Origin: Chthonomonadales bacterium
Lineage (GTDB): Bacteria > Armatimonadota > Chthonomonadetes > Chthonomonadales > CAJBBX01
Direction: 5' to 3'
DNA length: 54,856 nt
Assembly: GCA_020849275.1 (NCBI GenBank)
Contig: JADLGO010000021.1
Span: 136,324-191,179 of the forward strand
Positions 1 to 8,962 of the stretch are shown here, piece after piece; the first letter of the stretch is position 1; each line of letters starts with the position of its first letter. The position numbers were made by a program, and so were the translations under genes. The notes beneath the pieces are model-generated. The model did no database searches. It was not told the origin of the DNA and saw nothing but the letters and a program-made list of their open reading frames with translations.

Positions 1-858
1 CTGGCTGGCGCGCTCTTCGTGCTGCCGTGGGTGGTCGGGTTCAGCGTCTTTCTGCTCTACCCGCTGCTGGCCTCCATCTACTACAGTTTCTGCGACTACT
101 CCGTGCTGCGCCCGCCCGTGTTCACCGGCCTGGCCAACTACCGCGCGCTCTGGCGCGACGAGGTGTTCTGGATCGCGCTGCGCAACACCGCCGTGTACGC
201 GGCCTGGGCGCTGCCCGTGAGCGCGGTGGTGGCCATCGGCCTGGCTCTGCTGCTCAATACGGGGGTGCGCGGCATGACCGTGTACCGCACCATCTTCTTC
301 GTGCCGTCGCTCGTGCCGATGGTTGCGCTCGCCGTGCTCTGGCAGTGGATCTTCAACGGGCAGGTGGGCGTGCTGAACGACCTGCTCGGAAGGGTCGGGG
401 TGCGCGGGCCCAACTGGCTGGGAGATCCGGCCTGGGCGAAGGCGGCGCTCGTGATCCTGGCGGCCTGGGGCGTCGGCAACGCGGTGGTCATCTACCTGGC
501 CGGTCTGCAGGATGTGCCGCGGCAGCTCTACGAGGCCGCCGGGCTCGACGGAGCGGGCGCCTGGCAGCAGACGCGCCACGTCACGCTGCCCGTGCTCTCG
601 CCGGTCATTCTGTTCAACGTGATCATGGGCATCATCGGCACGCTGCAGGTGTTTACGGTGCCCTACGTCATCTCGCCCGCCGGGTCGCCGGCCCGCTCGA
701 TCTACTTCTACGCCATGTACCTTTTCGATAACGCGTTCATCTATCACCGCATGGGTTATGCCTGTGCGATGGGATGGATCCTCTTCGTGGTGATCCTCGC
801 GCTGACGATGGTCGCGCTCAAGCTCTCCGAGCGGCACGTCCACTATGGAGGGATCTGA
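1..858 (+). CDS. Sugar ABC transporter permease, MalF/UgpA type (5' end outside window)
   Basis: Inner-membrane subunit of a carbohydrate ABC importer. The reading frame is open from the first base, so the start codon and first membrane segment probably lie left of the window; 285 residues are visible. Several hydrophobic helices are clear, and the permease EAA loop that contacts the ATPase reads EAAGLDGAGAWQQ followed by LP near residues 178-198. This is the BPD_transp_1 domain in its MalF/UgpA-like form. The stop overlaps the start of the next permease (ATGA), so the two are translationally coupled as a heterodimer. The solute-binding protein is presumably upstream, outside the window. The substrate cannot be told from the sequence; the GH109-like gene downstream suggests a sugar or amino-sugar. 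Confidence 0.9.
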   Translation: MAGALFVLPWVVGFSVFLLYPLLASIYYSFCDYSVLRPPVFTGLANYRALWRDEVFWIALRNTAVYAAWALPVSAVVAIGLALLLNTGVRGMTVYRTIFFVPSLVPMVALAVLWQWIFNGQVGVLNDLLGRVGVRGPNWLGDPAWAKAALVILAAWGVGNAVVIYLAGLQDVPRQLYEAAGLDGAGAWQQTRHVTLPVLSPVILFNVIMGIIGTLQVFTVPYVISPAGSPARSIYFYAMYLFDNAFIYHRMGYACAMGWILFVVILALTMVALKLSERHVHYGGI

Positions 859-1715
859 TGCGCCGAAACGGGTACCGCGCGCGCGCGGTCGCCCTGCATG
901 CCGCTCTGATCGCGCTATCTACCGTCTTCTTGTTCCCGCTCGCATGGCTGATCTCCACGTCGCTCAAACCGATCGAGGAGACGATGAAGACGCCGCCGAC
1001 CTACCTTCCCACTCACTTCGTGCTCGCCAACTACGCCCGCGCGTTCACCTACGGTGGCGACACGCTCGGCTTCATCCCGTTTCTGGTCTATGGGCGCAAC
1101 ACGCTCCTGATCGCCGTCCTCGCCGTCAGCGGCGCGGTGGCCAGCAACGCCGCCGTCGCGTACGGCTTTGCGCGCCTGCGCTGGCCAGGGCGCGACCTCG
1201 CTTTCGCGGTGACGCTGGCGACGATGATGGTGCCGTTTCCCGTGCTGATGGTGCCCCTCTTCGCGCTCTTCCAGAAGCTCGGCTGGACGGGCACCTTCCG
1301 CCCGCTCTGGGTGCCCGCCTGGTTCGGCAGCGCCTTCAGCATCTTCCTTCTGCGGCAGTTCTTTCGCACGATCCCGACCGAGCTCTCCGAGGCCGCGCGC
1401 ATCGACGGCTGCTCCGAGTGGTCGACCTTCACCCAGGTGATCCTGCCCCTGGCCAGGCCGGCGCTCGCCGTGGTGGCGCTCTTCACCTTCATGGCCGTCT
1501 GGAATGACTTCCTGGGGCCGCTCATCTATCTGTCCGACCAGCGGCTTTTCACGCTCAGCCTTGGGCTTCAGGCGTTTCAGACGCAGCACGGCGGCACCGA
1601 GTGGAACCTGCTGATGGCGGCCTCCACCATCGTCGTGCTGCCCGTGATCGCGCTCTTCTTCTTCACGCAGAGGCAGTTCATTCAGGGGATCGCGGTCACC
1701 GGGCTCAAGGGCTGA
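858..1715 (+). CDS. Sugar ABC transporter permease, MalG/UgpE type
   Basis: Second permease half of the importer, 285 residues. I chose the ATG at 858 because it overlaps the previous stop and gives the family-typical N-terminus: a short basic cytoplasmic segment (MRRNGYRARA), then a first membrane helix. An in-frame start at 774 would only add sequence antisense in style to the upstream gene. The EAA loop is EAARIDGCSEWST followed by LP. The MalG-type motif region LISTSLKP is present near the N-terminus. No ATPase gene follows, which is usual for sugar importers that share one MsiK/UgpC-like ATPase encoded elsewhere; that is inference. Confidence 0.92.
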   Translation: MRRNGYRARAVALHAALIALSTVFLFPLAWLISTSLKPIEETMKTPPTYLPTHFVLANYARAFTYGGDTLGFIPFLVYGRNTLLIAVLAVSGAVASNAAVAYGFARLRWPGRDLAFAVTLATMMVPFPVLMVPLFALFQKLGWTGTFRPLWVPAWFGSAFSIFLLRQFFRTIPTELSEAARIDGCSEWSTFTQVILPLARPALAVVALFTFMAVWNDFLGPLIYLSDQRLFTLSLGLQAFQTQHGGTEWNLLMAASTIVVLPVIALFFFTQRQFIQGIAVTGLKG

Positions 1716-1734
1716 CCGCCGGGGAGAGATCGCG

Positions 1735-2874
1735 ATGGCCGGCGAGATCGTCCGGATGGGCGTGGTGGGGGCGTGCGGCCGTGGCGCCAGCTTCAAGGCA
1801 GCGTGCGACCACATCGCCGAGGTGCGCGTGCAGGCGGTGTGCGACGTGCGCGCTGAGGGCCTTGCCGAGGCCGCCGAGCGGCTGGGGGCCGCGGAGCGCT
1901 ACGTCGAGTACGAGGAGATGCTCGAGAGCGGCCGTGTGGACGCCGTGATCCTGGGCACGCCGATGCACCACCACGTGCCGCAGGCCGTGGCCGCTCTTCG
2001 GCGCGGCATCCACGTGCTCAGCGAGGTGCCCGCCGGCGTCTCGCTGAACGAGTGTCGCGCCCTCGTACAGGCCACCTTCCGGAGCCCGGCCATCTACATG
2101 ATGGCGGAGAACTACATCTACACCCGGTCGACCGTGGTGGTCACGCAGATCGCCCGCGAGGGGCTGTTCGGGACGCCCTACTACGCCGAGGGCGAGTACC
2201 TGCACGAGCTCAAGGGACTCAACGAGACCACGCCGTGGCGACGCAAGTGGCAGACCGGGATCGACGGCAACACCTATCCCACGCACAGCCTGGGGCCGAT
2301 CCTGCAGTGGATGCCGGGTGACCGCGTCGTCTCCGTCTGCTGCGTCGGCTCCGGCCACCATCATCGCGACCCGCGGGGCGATGTGTATGAGAACCAGGAC
2401 ACGACGATCACGCTCTGCCGCATGCGCTCGGGAGGGCTCGTGAAGCTGCGCCTGGACATGCTCTCCGACCGGCCACACGCGATGAACAACCATCAGCTCC
2501 AGGGCACCGACGGGGCGTTTGAGTCGGCGCGCGCGCCCGGCGAGCCCAACCGCATCTGGCTGCGCTCCATGGAGCCGCGCGCCGAGCGCTGGACGCCCCT
2601 TGAGGCGCTGGAGGAGCGCTTCCTTCCCGCGCGGTGGCGCGAGGCGGCCGAGGTCGCCGCCAGTGCCGGTCACGGCGGCGGCGACTACTTCGAGGTACTG
2701 GACTTCGTCGACGCCGTGCTGGGACGACGCCCGCCAGCCGTCGACGTGCACGCGGCGATGGACATGACGCTGCCCGGCCTGGTCAGCCAGCAGTCGGTCC
2801 AATTCGCCGAACCTCGCTGGCTCGCCGTGCCCGACTCGCGCGACTGGGAGGCCGGTCGGCCGCCGGCGGTCTGA
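1735..2874 (+). CDS. Gfo/Idh/MocA family protein, GH109-like (NAD-dependent glycosidase-like)
   Basis: 379 residues; N-terminal Rossmann NAD(P) fold starting MGVVGACGRGASF, then a Gfo/Idh substrate domain. Instead of the usual EKP motif with its catalytic lysine, it has EVP at residues 97-99, and it carries YPTHSLGPILQWM near residues 181-193. Both features match the GH109 branch (alpha-N-acetylgalactosaminidase type), whose members use NAD in a redox-assisted glycoside cleavage. Whether this one is a glycosidase or a dehydrogenase cannot be settled by reading. A GGGGAGAGA ribosome-binding site precedes the ATG, 19 bases after the permease stop, so it belongs to the sugar operon. It ends 16 bases from a convergent gene. 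Confidence 0.85.
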   Translation: MAGEIVRMGVVGACGRGASFKAACDHIAEVRVQAVCDVRAEGLAEAAERLGAAERYVEYEEMLESGRVDAVILGTPMHHHVPQAVAALRRGIHVLSEVPAGVSLNECRALVQATFRSPAIYMMAENYIYTRSTVVVTQIAREGLFGTPYYAEGEYLHELKGLNETTPWRRKWQTGIDGNTYPTHSLGPILQWMPGDRVVSVCCVGSGHHHRDPRGDVYENQDTTITLCRMRSGGLVKLRLDMLSDRPHAMNNHQLQGTDGAFESARAPGEPNRIWLRSMEPRAERWTPLEALEERFLPARWREAAEVAASAGHGGGDYFEVLDFVDAVLGRRPPAVDVHAAMDMTLPGLVSQQSVQFAEPRWLAVPDSRDWEAGRPPAV

Positions 2875-2890
2875 GGCGGCGCGGACTCGC

Positions 2891-4954
2891 TCACGCCTCC
2901 GGCGCCGCGAACAGGACGATCATGCCGGCGGCGATAGGGCAGCCGACGATGAAGAGAGCGGCCACGATGCCCGAGTCGTTGAACAAGAGCGCCGCCAGCG
3001 CGCTCCAGGCCGCAGCCGCCAGCCCGGTGCTCCACCGCGGGTGCGCCGAGCGGAAGGCGGCGAGCCGATCGCGGTAGGGTCCGTGGTAGAGCGCGGCCAC
3101 CACGGCGATGCCGGCCAGCGCCGACAGGGCGCCATGCGAGAGGAGCAGGTGCAGGTTCATGCGGGCCTTGCGCGCGATGATCTCCGTCAGGTAGCCTGGT
3201 CCGTGCTCGGCGGCGCCGGCCAGCGCGCCCCCTAGATGCGTCGGCGTCCCGCCGCCCAGCGCGCGGTCGGCTGCGGCCAACAGGAGCGCGGCGCCGGCGC
3301 CGGCGGCCGCCCACAGTGCGGCATGCCAGGCGCGAACGCTCCGGCCGCGCAGCAGCGCCAGCGCGGCGCCGAGCGCCACGATGGCCGCCACGACGCCGCC
3401 CGCGTTCGCTCCCAGCCCTGGCCACCCAATGACGAGCGCGGTCGCGGCCAACAGCGCGCCAGCCGGCGCCAGGCGCATGCGCCCCATGAACACGGCCAGT
3501 AGCGCCATGCCGATCGTCACGCCCATGTGCTCGTTGCCGATGCCGTAATAGCGGATCCCGGGCACCTGGTAGGAGCTGAGCACGGAGAACCGCACCAGCC
3601 ATTGCCCGGTGACGGCGTCGGCTCCGAGCGTTGCGAGCATGGCCGCGGCCGCGAGCGTGACGGTGGCGGAGGGGCGATCCAGGCCGCGACTCCGCGCCAG
3701 CGCCCGCCCGCCCATCGTCTCTGCGGCCGCGGCGCCGGCCATCAGCGCCACGACGGCGACGGAGAGGAGCCACGGGTTGGCCGCGCGCACCGGCGAGAGG
3801 ACGGGCGCGAGGCCGGCCGCCCAGAGCATGGCCACCGGCATGTTCAGCAGGGCGAGCATCGCGAACCCGCAGAGGCGGGCCGCCCTCCGGCGGCGCAAGG
3901 CGAAGGCGGCGAGGCCGCCGAAGCCCGCGAGCGCAGCGGCCAGGCCGAGCGCCGTAAGCAGCGGTACGCGCGCGGCATCGGCGGTCCGGATTCGCGCGTC
4001 AAGCGCCCGCAGCGCGCGCCAGGCGTCGGGTGCCGGAGCGAGCGTCATCGCGTGGCCGGTCGCGAGTGGGGCGGGACGGGCGCCCAGCCACGTAAGGATG
4101 GTGGGCGCGACGTCGACGTTGGCGACGAGGCCGGCGGTGCGTGTCGTCGGCGATGACAGGAGGCCCGCCGGCACGCCCGGGCCGGCCGCGGCCACGAGAG
4201 TCAGCGCCGGCGTCCATCCCGCTGGAGGGCCGGGCGGTCTCGCCGACACGACGAGGGTGCGCGCGCCGGAGCTCGCCAGGCGTCCGACGAGGTCATCCAG
4301 CGCGCGCGCGCGCGCCGGGCCGAGCTCGCCTGCGTCCACCACGAGCAGCGCGGCCCGCCTGGCGGGCGGGTCGGGGATCCCGCGCGCCACGGGCACCTCG
4401 CGCACCCGGCCGCACTGGTCGAGCGCGAGCAGCGCCGCGCCGGCGGTCCCGCCCGGCTCCAGCCGTGCGAAGGCGATAGGCACCCCGGCCGCCGCCGCCA
4501 CCACGCCGAGCAGGCTGCCCGTCTGCACGCGCCGCGCGAGCGCGCCCCAGCCCAGGTTCACCAGGGCGCCGCCGTCCGCCGAGTCGGCACAGCCGGTGCG
4601 CCGCGCCTGGACCACGCCCGCGGGGTCGCCTTCCTCGGTTGGGGCGCTGGCCGGCAGCACGTCGAGGTCCCCCTGGCGCGCGGGAGCGAGGGCGCCCAGG
4701 GCGATGGCGAGTAGCGCGGCGGCCTCGGTGCGCTCGCCGGCGACGGCGGTGTTCAGCAGGCCCAGCCCGGCCGAGTGGCGCAGGCGCGCGAGCGCGGGCA
4801 GGTCGGGGCGAGCCAGGTCGGTGAGGCCGAGACCACGGACCACCACGACCACGATGGGGCCGGCACTGGCTCGCGGGTCCGAGCGGGCGCCGCGCGCCAG
4901 GACCAGGAGGGCGAGCACGAACGCGCCGGCGAGCCGTACGCGGCCGGGGCTCAC
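2891..4954 (-). CDS. Membrane protein with N-terminal alkaline-phosphatase-like domain
   Basis: 687 residues from a GTG start that overlaps the recN stop (GTGA); the frame stays open further upstream, but that stretch is antisense to recN. A signal/anchor helix (residues about 5-20) is followed by a roughly 300-residue extracytoplasmic region with motifs reminiscent of the alkaline phosphatase/phosphoglycerate mutase superfamily (IVVVVVRGLGL near the start, VANVDVAPTILTWLG near its end). The C-terminal half holds about ten membrane helices with two conserved-looking motifs, RYYGIGNEHMGV and FNDSGIVAALF. Proteins of this architecture occur in several Gram-positive-type phyla as uncharacterised proteins. 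Metal ligands of a classical phosphatase are not obvious, so activity is unproven. Translational coupling ties it to recN. Confidence 0.7.
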   Translation of the reverse strand: MSPGRVRLAGAFVLALLVLARGARSDPRASAGPIVVVVVRGLGLTDLARPDLPALARLRHSAGLGLLNTAVAGERTEAAALLAIALGALAPARQGDLDVLPASAPTEEGDPAGVVQARRTGCADSADGGALVNLGWGALARRVQTGSLLGVVAAAAGVPIAFARLEPGGTAGAALLALDQCGRVREVPVARGIPDPPARRAALLVVDAGELGPARARALDDLVGRLASSGARTLVVSARPPGPPAGWTPALTLVAAAGPGVPAGLLSSPTTRTAGLVANVDVAPTILTWLGARPAPLATGHAMTLAPAPDAWRALRALDARIRTADAARVPLLTALGLAAALAGFGGLAAFALRRRRAARLCGFAMLALLNMPVAMLWAAGLAPVLSPVRAANPWLLSVAVVALMAGAAAAETMGGRALARSRGLDRPSATVTLAAAAMLATLGADAVTGQWLVRFSVLSSYQVPGIRYYGIGNEHMGVTIGMALLAVFMGRMRLAPAGALLAATALVIGWPGLGANAGGVVAAIVALGAALALLRGRSVRAWHAALWAAAGAGAALLLAAADRALGGGTPTHLGGALAGAAEHGPGYLTEIIARKARMNLHLLLSHGALSALAGIAVVAALYHGPYRDRLAAFRSAHPRWSTGLAAAAWSALAALLFNDSGIVAALFIVGCPIAAGMIVLFAAPEA

Positions 4955-6618
4955 GCGGCCCCGAGCATCTCGCGGGCGTGCTGAATGACCACCTCGGAGA
5001 CGTCTGCGCCGCCGAGCATTCGGGCGATCTCCTGCACGCGCGCGTCGGCCGTGAGCGTGGAGACGCTCACGATCGTGCGGTCGCTGGCCGTCGTCTTCTC
5101 GATGAAGTGATGGGAGCCGCCCCGCGAGGCGATCTGCGGGAGGTGAGTGATGCAGAGGACCTGGGCCGCGCGCGCGAGGGCGGCGAGCTTGCCGGCGATC
5201 ACGCCGGCGGTGCGGCCGCCGACGCCGACGTCGATCTCGTCGAACACCATCGTGGGCAGCGGCTCCTGGCGCGCCATGGCGCCCTTGATGGCCAGCATCA
5301 CGCGCGACATCTCCCCACCGGAGGCGATGCGCGCGAGTGGGCGGAGTGGCTCGCCCGGATTGGGCGCGATCAGGAACTCGACGCGGTCGGCGCCGGTCGG
5401 GCCGCGCTGCGCGGGCTCGATCCCTGCCTCGAACCGAGTGCGCTCCATCGCCAGGTCGCCGAGTTCCGCGAGCACGGCCTCGGCGAAGGCGCGCGCCTGG
5501 CTTGTGCGCAGCGCGGTGAGCGCGTGGCAGCGGTCCGCGAGGCAGGCGTCGGCCGCGGAGATCTCGGCGTCGAGCTCGCGCCCACGATCCTCGCGGTGGG
5601 TGAGCGCGTCCAGGCGCGCGGCGATCTGCCTGCCGAACTCCAGCACCTCCTCGATGGTGTCTCCGTACTTGCGCTTGAGCGCGCGAACCGCCTCCAGGCG
5701 CGTCTCGATCTGCTCGAGGCGCTTCGGGTTGTCCTCGATGCTGCCCTGATAGCGGACCAGGTCGCGCGACGCCTCCTCCAGTTCGTACCGCGCGCCGTTC
5801 ACCGCCGCGACGAGCGGCGCCAGCCGCTCGTCCAGGGCTGCCGCCTCCTCGAGCTCGCGAGCCGCCGCGGCGATCGCCTGCACGGCGCCCTCGGCGCCGT
5901 CGCCGCTCAGCGCCTGGGCGGCCGCCGCCGCGGAACACGCAAGCTTCTGCGCGTTGGAGAGCCGGCGCGCCTCCTGGGCGAGCTCCTCCTCCTCGCCAGG
6001 CGATAGGGCGGCCTCGGCGATCTCGCGCGTCTGGAAGGCGTAGAGGTCCACGAGGTGCGCGCGCTCGCGCTCGTCGGTCTTGAGCGCGTCGCGCTCACGC
6101 ACGAGGGCGCGGAGGGCCTCGAACGCGAGGGCCGTCTCACCGCGCAGCGCGGCGGCCTCCGGGCCGCTCCACTCGTCCAGGATGTCGACGTGGCGGGCCG
6201 AGGCGAGCAACGACTGGTGCTCGTGCTGCCCGTGAAGGTCCACGAGCCAGTCGCCGACCGCCTTCAGTTGGGCGACGGCTGCGGGGCGGCCGCCGATGCG
6301 CGCGGAGGATTTCCCGGCCGACAGCAACTCGCGCGTGAGGTAGAGCAAGCCGTCCTCGGCGTCGAAGCCGAGGTCGGCGACGCACCCAAGGGCGCCGGGG
6401 GAGGCGCCGATGTCGAACACGGCGTCAATGACCGCGCGGTCGGCGCCGGCGCGCACCATCTCGGAGCCGGCCCGTCCGCCGAGGATCAGGTTGAGTGCGC
6501 CGATCAGGATCGACTTGCCGGCGCCGGTCTCTCCGGTGATGACGTTAAGCCCGGGGGCGAACTCCAGTACGAGTCGGTCGATGATCGCGAAGTCGCGGAT
6601 TGAGAGGGTTCGCAGCAT
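4951..6618 (-). CDS. recN: DNA repair protein RecN
   Basis: SMC-like ATPase that acts at double-strand breaks. 555 residues, the usual length. The start is the ATG at 6618, giving the family N-terminus MLRTLSIRDFAIIDRL; an in-frame start 25 codons upstream lies within or before the promoter described below and adds nothing conserved. Walker A GETGAGKS is at residues 29-36, followed by the long coiled-coil middle. The ABC signature region SGGEMSRVMLAIK and Walker B region PTMVFDEIDVGVGG are in the C-terminal third. Its stop overlaps the start of the membrane phosphatase-like gene, so the two are cotranscribed. Confidence 0.97.
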   Translation of the reverse strand: MLRTLSIRDFAIIDRLVLEFAPGLNVITGETGAGKSILIGALNLILGGRAGSEMVRAGADRAVIDAVFDIGASPGALGCVADLGFDAEDGLLYLTRELLSAGKSSARIGGRPAAVAQLKAVGDWLVDLHGQHEHQSLLASARHVDILDEWSGPEAAALRGETALAFEALRALVRERDALKTDERERAHLVDLYAFQTREIAEAALSPGEEEELAQEARRLSNAQKLACSAAAAAQALSGDGAEGAVQAIAAAARELEEAAALDERLAPLVAAVNGARYELEEASRDLVRYQGSIEDNPKRLEQIETRLEAVRALKRKYGDTIEEVLEFGRQIAARLDALTHREDRGRELDAEISAADACLADRCHALTALRTSQARAFAEAVLAELGDLAMERTRFEAGIEPAQRGPTGADRVEFLIAPNPGEPLRPLARIASGGEMSRVMLAIKGAMARQEPLPTMVFDEIDVGVGGRTAGVIAGKLAALARAAQVLCITHLPQIASRGGSHHFIEKTTASDRTIVSVSTLTADARVQEIARMLGGADVSEVVIQHAREMLGAA

Positions 6619-6674
6619 GTAGTGGGCCCCCGGGGTGCACCGGGCGGGCGCACCGCTCGTGATCTGTCTGCCTG

Positions 6675-6703
6675 ATTCTACCGTTGAGTGCACGGGGAGT
6701 CAA
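6675..6703 (-). promoter_or_regulatory. Predicted housekeeping promoter for recN
   Basis: Read on the minus strand: TTGACT (6703-6698), a 17-base spacer, TAGAAT (6680-6675). The recN ATG follows 56 bases downstream of the -10 box. Five of six bases match the consensus in each hexamer. The position between the DUF6785-like gene and recN means recN need not depend on readthrough. Confidence 0.75.
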
Positions 6704-6734
6704 GCGACGCAACGGTGCGCGGCGGCGCGAGCCA

Positions 6735-8738
6735 CTATGGCCAGAACGCGTAGGTGGGGACCTCGAACGTGATACCGATCAGCGTCCAGACGCTGCCGAT
6801 CACGCACTCACCCAGGATGATGCCGAGGAAGAGCGGCAGGGCCTGCCGGTAGGCGCGCAGGCCGCCATAGCGCAGGATAAGCAACTTGAGGATCCACGCC
6901 AGGAGCAGGGGAAGCCAGAGTAGACTCACCGACCACGAGCCGGACACGGCGTAGCCGACCGGATGGAACGGGAACCAGCCGACTCGTAGGCGCAGAGCAT
7001 TCAGCACCAGGGTCACCATGAAGCCGACGGCGATGGCGATCCGCGTGTTGTACTGCTGCTGGGGAGGTGTCGGCGAGCTGATCCAGCCGCTCATGCGGTT
7101 CCATGGTTCACTGCCGAAGATCAGGTTCACGTTCGGCGGACCGACCTTCTCGGCGGCGCCCGCGCGGTAGCCCTGGTCGATGACGGACCAGAAGCCGCAG
7201 ATGGCCCCGAAGCTCAGGGCGAGGAGCATGGCCCAGAAGAGCGCGCGATAGCTTCCGCCCGCGCGCTCGGCGATCTTGAAGCCCTCGAGTTGGATCGGCA
7301 TCGGGTGCGAGCGGTAGGCTCGGTTGAAGCCGTAGAACATGGAGAACATGGCTAGGTCGGAGCGGCCGATCTGGTTGGACTGCGTCACCGCCGGGATGAT
7401 GCTGTCTGGCCCCGCCATGTGCAGGTCGTGCGCCGGCGGGCCCAGCTCCGCCCTCATACGCGTGATCGCGATGGCCAGAGTGAAGTAGATGGCGAAGAAC
7501 GCGACGATGTAGATCGGGCTCATCTTGCATCGAAGGCAGAACCAGAAGACGGCGGCGCTCCCGAGGACGAGCCCCGCGGCCGCCCACCGGTAGGGGAGTG
7601 GCTCGTTGGCGTCACGCAGGTTGGCCGACGGCTGGAACAGCCCGCGCCAGATCGCGATGAAATGGCTACGGCTGACGAAGAGCGCGAAGATGGCCAGGCC
7701 GACGTAGGCTCCGAACGACTGCGCTTCCACGTAGGGGAAGCCCGGGATGTCCGAGTAGCCGAAGGCAGCGCCAAAGATGCGCTCGAACCTCCATACCCAG
7801 GCGAAGAACCAGACGGAGAAAAGGAGATCGACCGGCAGCAGCATCCCGAGCGCGACGCCGAACGGGTAGATGGCGATGGGAGTCCACCCCATCGCGTTCC
7901 AGGGGAGCGACGTGACGTAGGTGTTCAGATCCTGCATCGGCCCGAACCGCTTGAGCGGCAGGGTCGGCAGCGACGGGTACATGTAGGCGATGCCGTTCCA
8001 CAACTCTAGCGAGGCTGACAGGATGATGCCCCACCAGAACAACCTGGTCTTGAAGAGCTGGGTTCGCTCGCTCACCATCTCGAGGGGCAGCGCGACGAGC
8101 GGGTAGGAGAGCCGCTCGCTCTCGGTCCACTGTCGGCGCAGCAGCGTGTTGATGCAGAGCATCATGAAGCCGAGAACGGTGAGCAGGCCGGACCACCACA
8201 GCACGGGGCCCAGCCACGCGTGCCAGTTATGGTAGGCGTACAGGGAGCCCGTGCCCGTGTAGAACTCCTCCAGCGCGCGCTGGTTGGAGACAGCGAGCCA
8301 GGAGGGTATGTAGGGCAGGATGTTCGTGGCCCAGGCGTTCTCGGGGCGGGCGTAGTAGAAGGCGTGCGATAGGATCGGCGTCAGGACCTCGATCATGTCG
8401 TGCCCCGTCATGGCGGAGGAGATCGCGAGCATGATGTAGGTGGTCAGGAGTTCGCCCGGCGCGAGCGCGACTCGGGGGGCGATACGGCGCACGATGGCGT
8501 TCAGCCCGAGCAGCGCGGCCAGGATGAACACGACATTGAAGAAGAGCGAGATGGTGGTCGGGTGTCCGGCGTACCGCACCACCTCCATTCGCACGACCCA
8601 GTACGCGTTCAGCGGCATCAGCACTAGGGCCAGCACGACGGCGCGGAGGGTCACCATACGGGTAACGGGCCGCGACGCGGGCTGGACGTCGCGGGAGGTG
8701 GGGGAGGCGGCTACCGGCGTCTGCCGGGCCATGCGCAT
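6735..8738 (-). CDS. Large polytopic membrane protein, DUF6785/DUF6784-like
   Basis: About 667 residues with more than ten hydrophobic helices. I recognise the overall pattern as that of the DUF6785/DUF6784-type membrane proteins common in Armatimonadota and Planctomycetota (LAPGELLTTYIMLAISSAMTG region, then RRQWTESERLSYPLVALP, and RMRAELGPPAHDLH in the second half). No function is established, though the helix pattern resembles oligopeptide-transporter-like carriers. The start is uncertain: ATG at 8738 or ATG at 8732; a weak AGAGG lies 13 bases before the first. A longer in-frame extension to 8831 is arginine-rich and looks non-coding. It is monocistronic or followed by recN, which has its own promoter. 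Confidence 0.7.
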   Translation of the reverse strand: MRMARQTPVAASPTSRDVQPASRPVTRMVTLRAVVLALVLMPLNAYWVVRMEVVRYAGHPTTISLFFNVVFILAALLGLNAIVRRIAPRVALAPGELLTTYIMLAISSAMTGHDMIEVLTPILSHAFYYARPENAWATNILPYIPSWLAVSNQRALEEFYTGTGSLYAYHNWHAWLGPVLWWSGLLTVLGFMMLCINTLLRRQWTESERLSYPLVALPLEMVSERTQLFKTRLFWWGIILSASLELWNGIAYMYPSLPTLPLKRFGPMQDLNTYVTSLPWNAMGWTPIAIYPFGVALGMLLPVDLLFSVWFFAWVWRFERIFGAAFGYSDIPGFPYVEAQSFGAYVGLAIFALFVSRSHFIAIWRGLFQPSANLRDANEPLPYRWAAAGLVLGSAAVFWFCLRCKMSPIYIVAFFAIYFTLAIAITRMRAELGPPAHDLHMAGPDSIIPAVTQSNQIGRSDLAMFSMFYGFNRAYRSHPMPIQLEGFKIAERAGGSYRALFWAMLLALSFGAICGFWSVIDQGYRAGAAEKVGPPNVNLIFGSEPWNRMSGWISSPTPPQQQYNTRIAIAVGFMVTLVLNALRLRVGWFPFHPVGYAVSGSWSVSLLWLPLLLAWILKLLILRYGGLRAYRQALPLFLGIILGECVIGSVWTLIGITFEVPTYAFWP

Positions 8739-8862
8739 ATCCAAATGGGTGCCTCTAAGAGCGTGGTGTTGGCGGAAGGTACGGCGGACGGGGCGGCGTT
8801 TCCTGCCGCGTCGGCGGTGTGGCGGGCCCATCCGTTGGGAACAACCAGGTGGCGGTCGGCCA

Positions 8863-8891
8863 TTGCGTTCCAGCCGGAGCTATGGTAGACT
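8863..8891 (+). promoter_or_regulatory. Predicted promoter for the serine acetyltransferase-VanW pair
   Basis: TTGCGT (8863-8868), 17-base spacer, TAGACT (8886-8891). The leader to the GTG start at 8963 is about 65 bases. The site lies in the 224-base gap between divergent genes. The alternative upstream in-frame start at 8819 would lie before this promoter, supporting the shorter protein. Confidence 0.6.
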
Positions 8892-8962
8892 TTTCACTAC
8901 GCTACGTAACGGCGCGCGTGCCGCGCGGCCCTCGCACCGATGGCCGCACCACGGAGACACGA

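Noticed and set aside
915-2802. Two long minus-strand frames across the permease and oxidoreductase genes
   Set aside because: Antisense to genes with clear family motifs; translations are repetitive and lack start signals.
3609-4988. 459-codon plus-strand frame opposite the phosphatase-like gene
   Set aside because: Low-complexity Ala/Arg/Ser translation with no motifs; shadow of the minus-strand gene.
4955-5938. N-terminal extension (328 codons) of the phosphatase-like membrane protein
   Set aside because: It lies entirely inside recN, is dominated by Arg and Gly, and the GTG at 4954 overlapping the recN stop gives a normal signal anchor.
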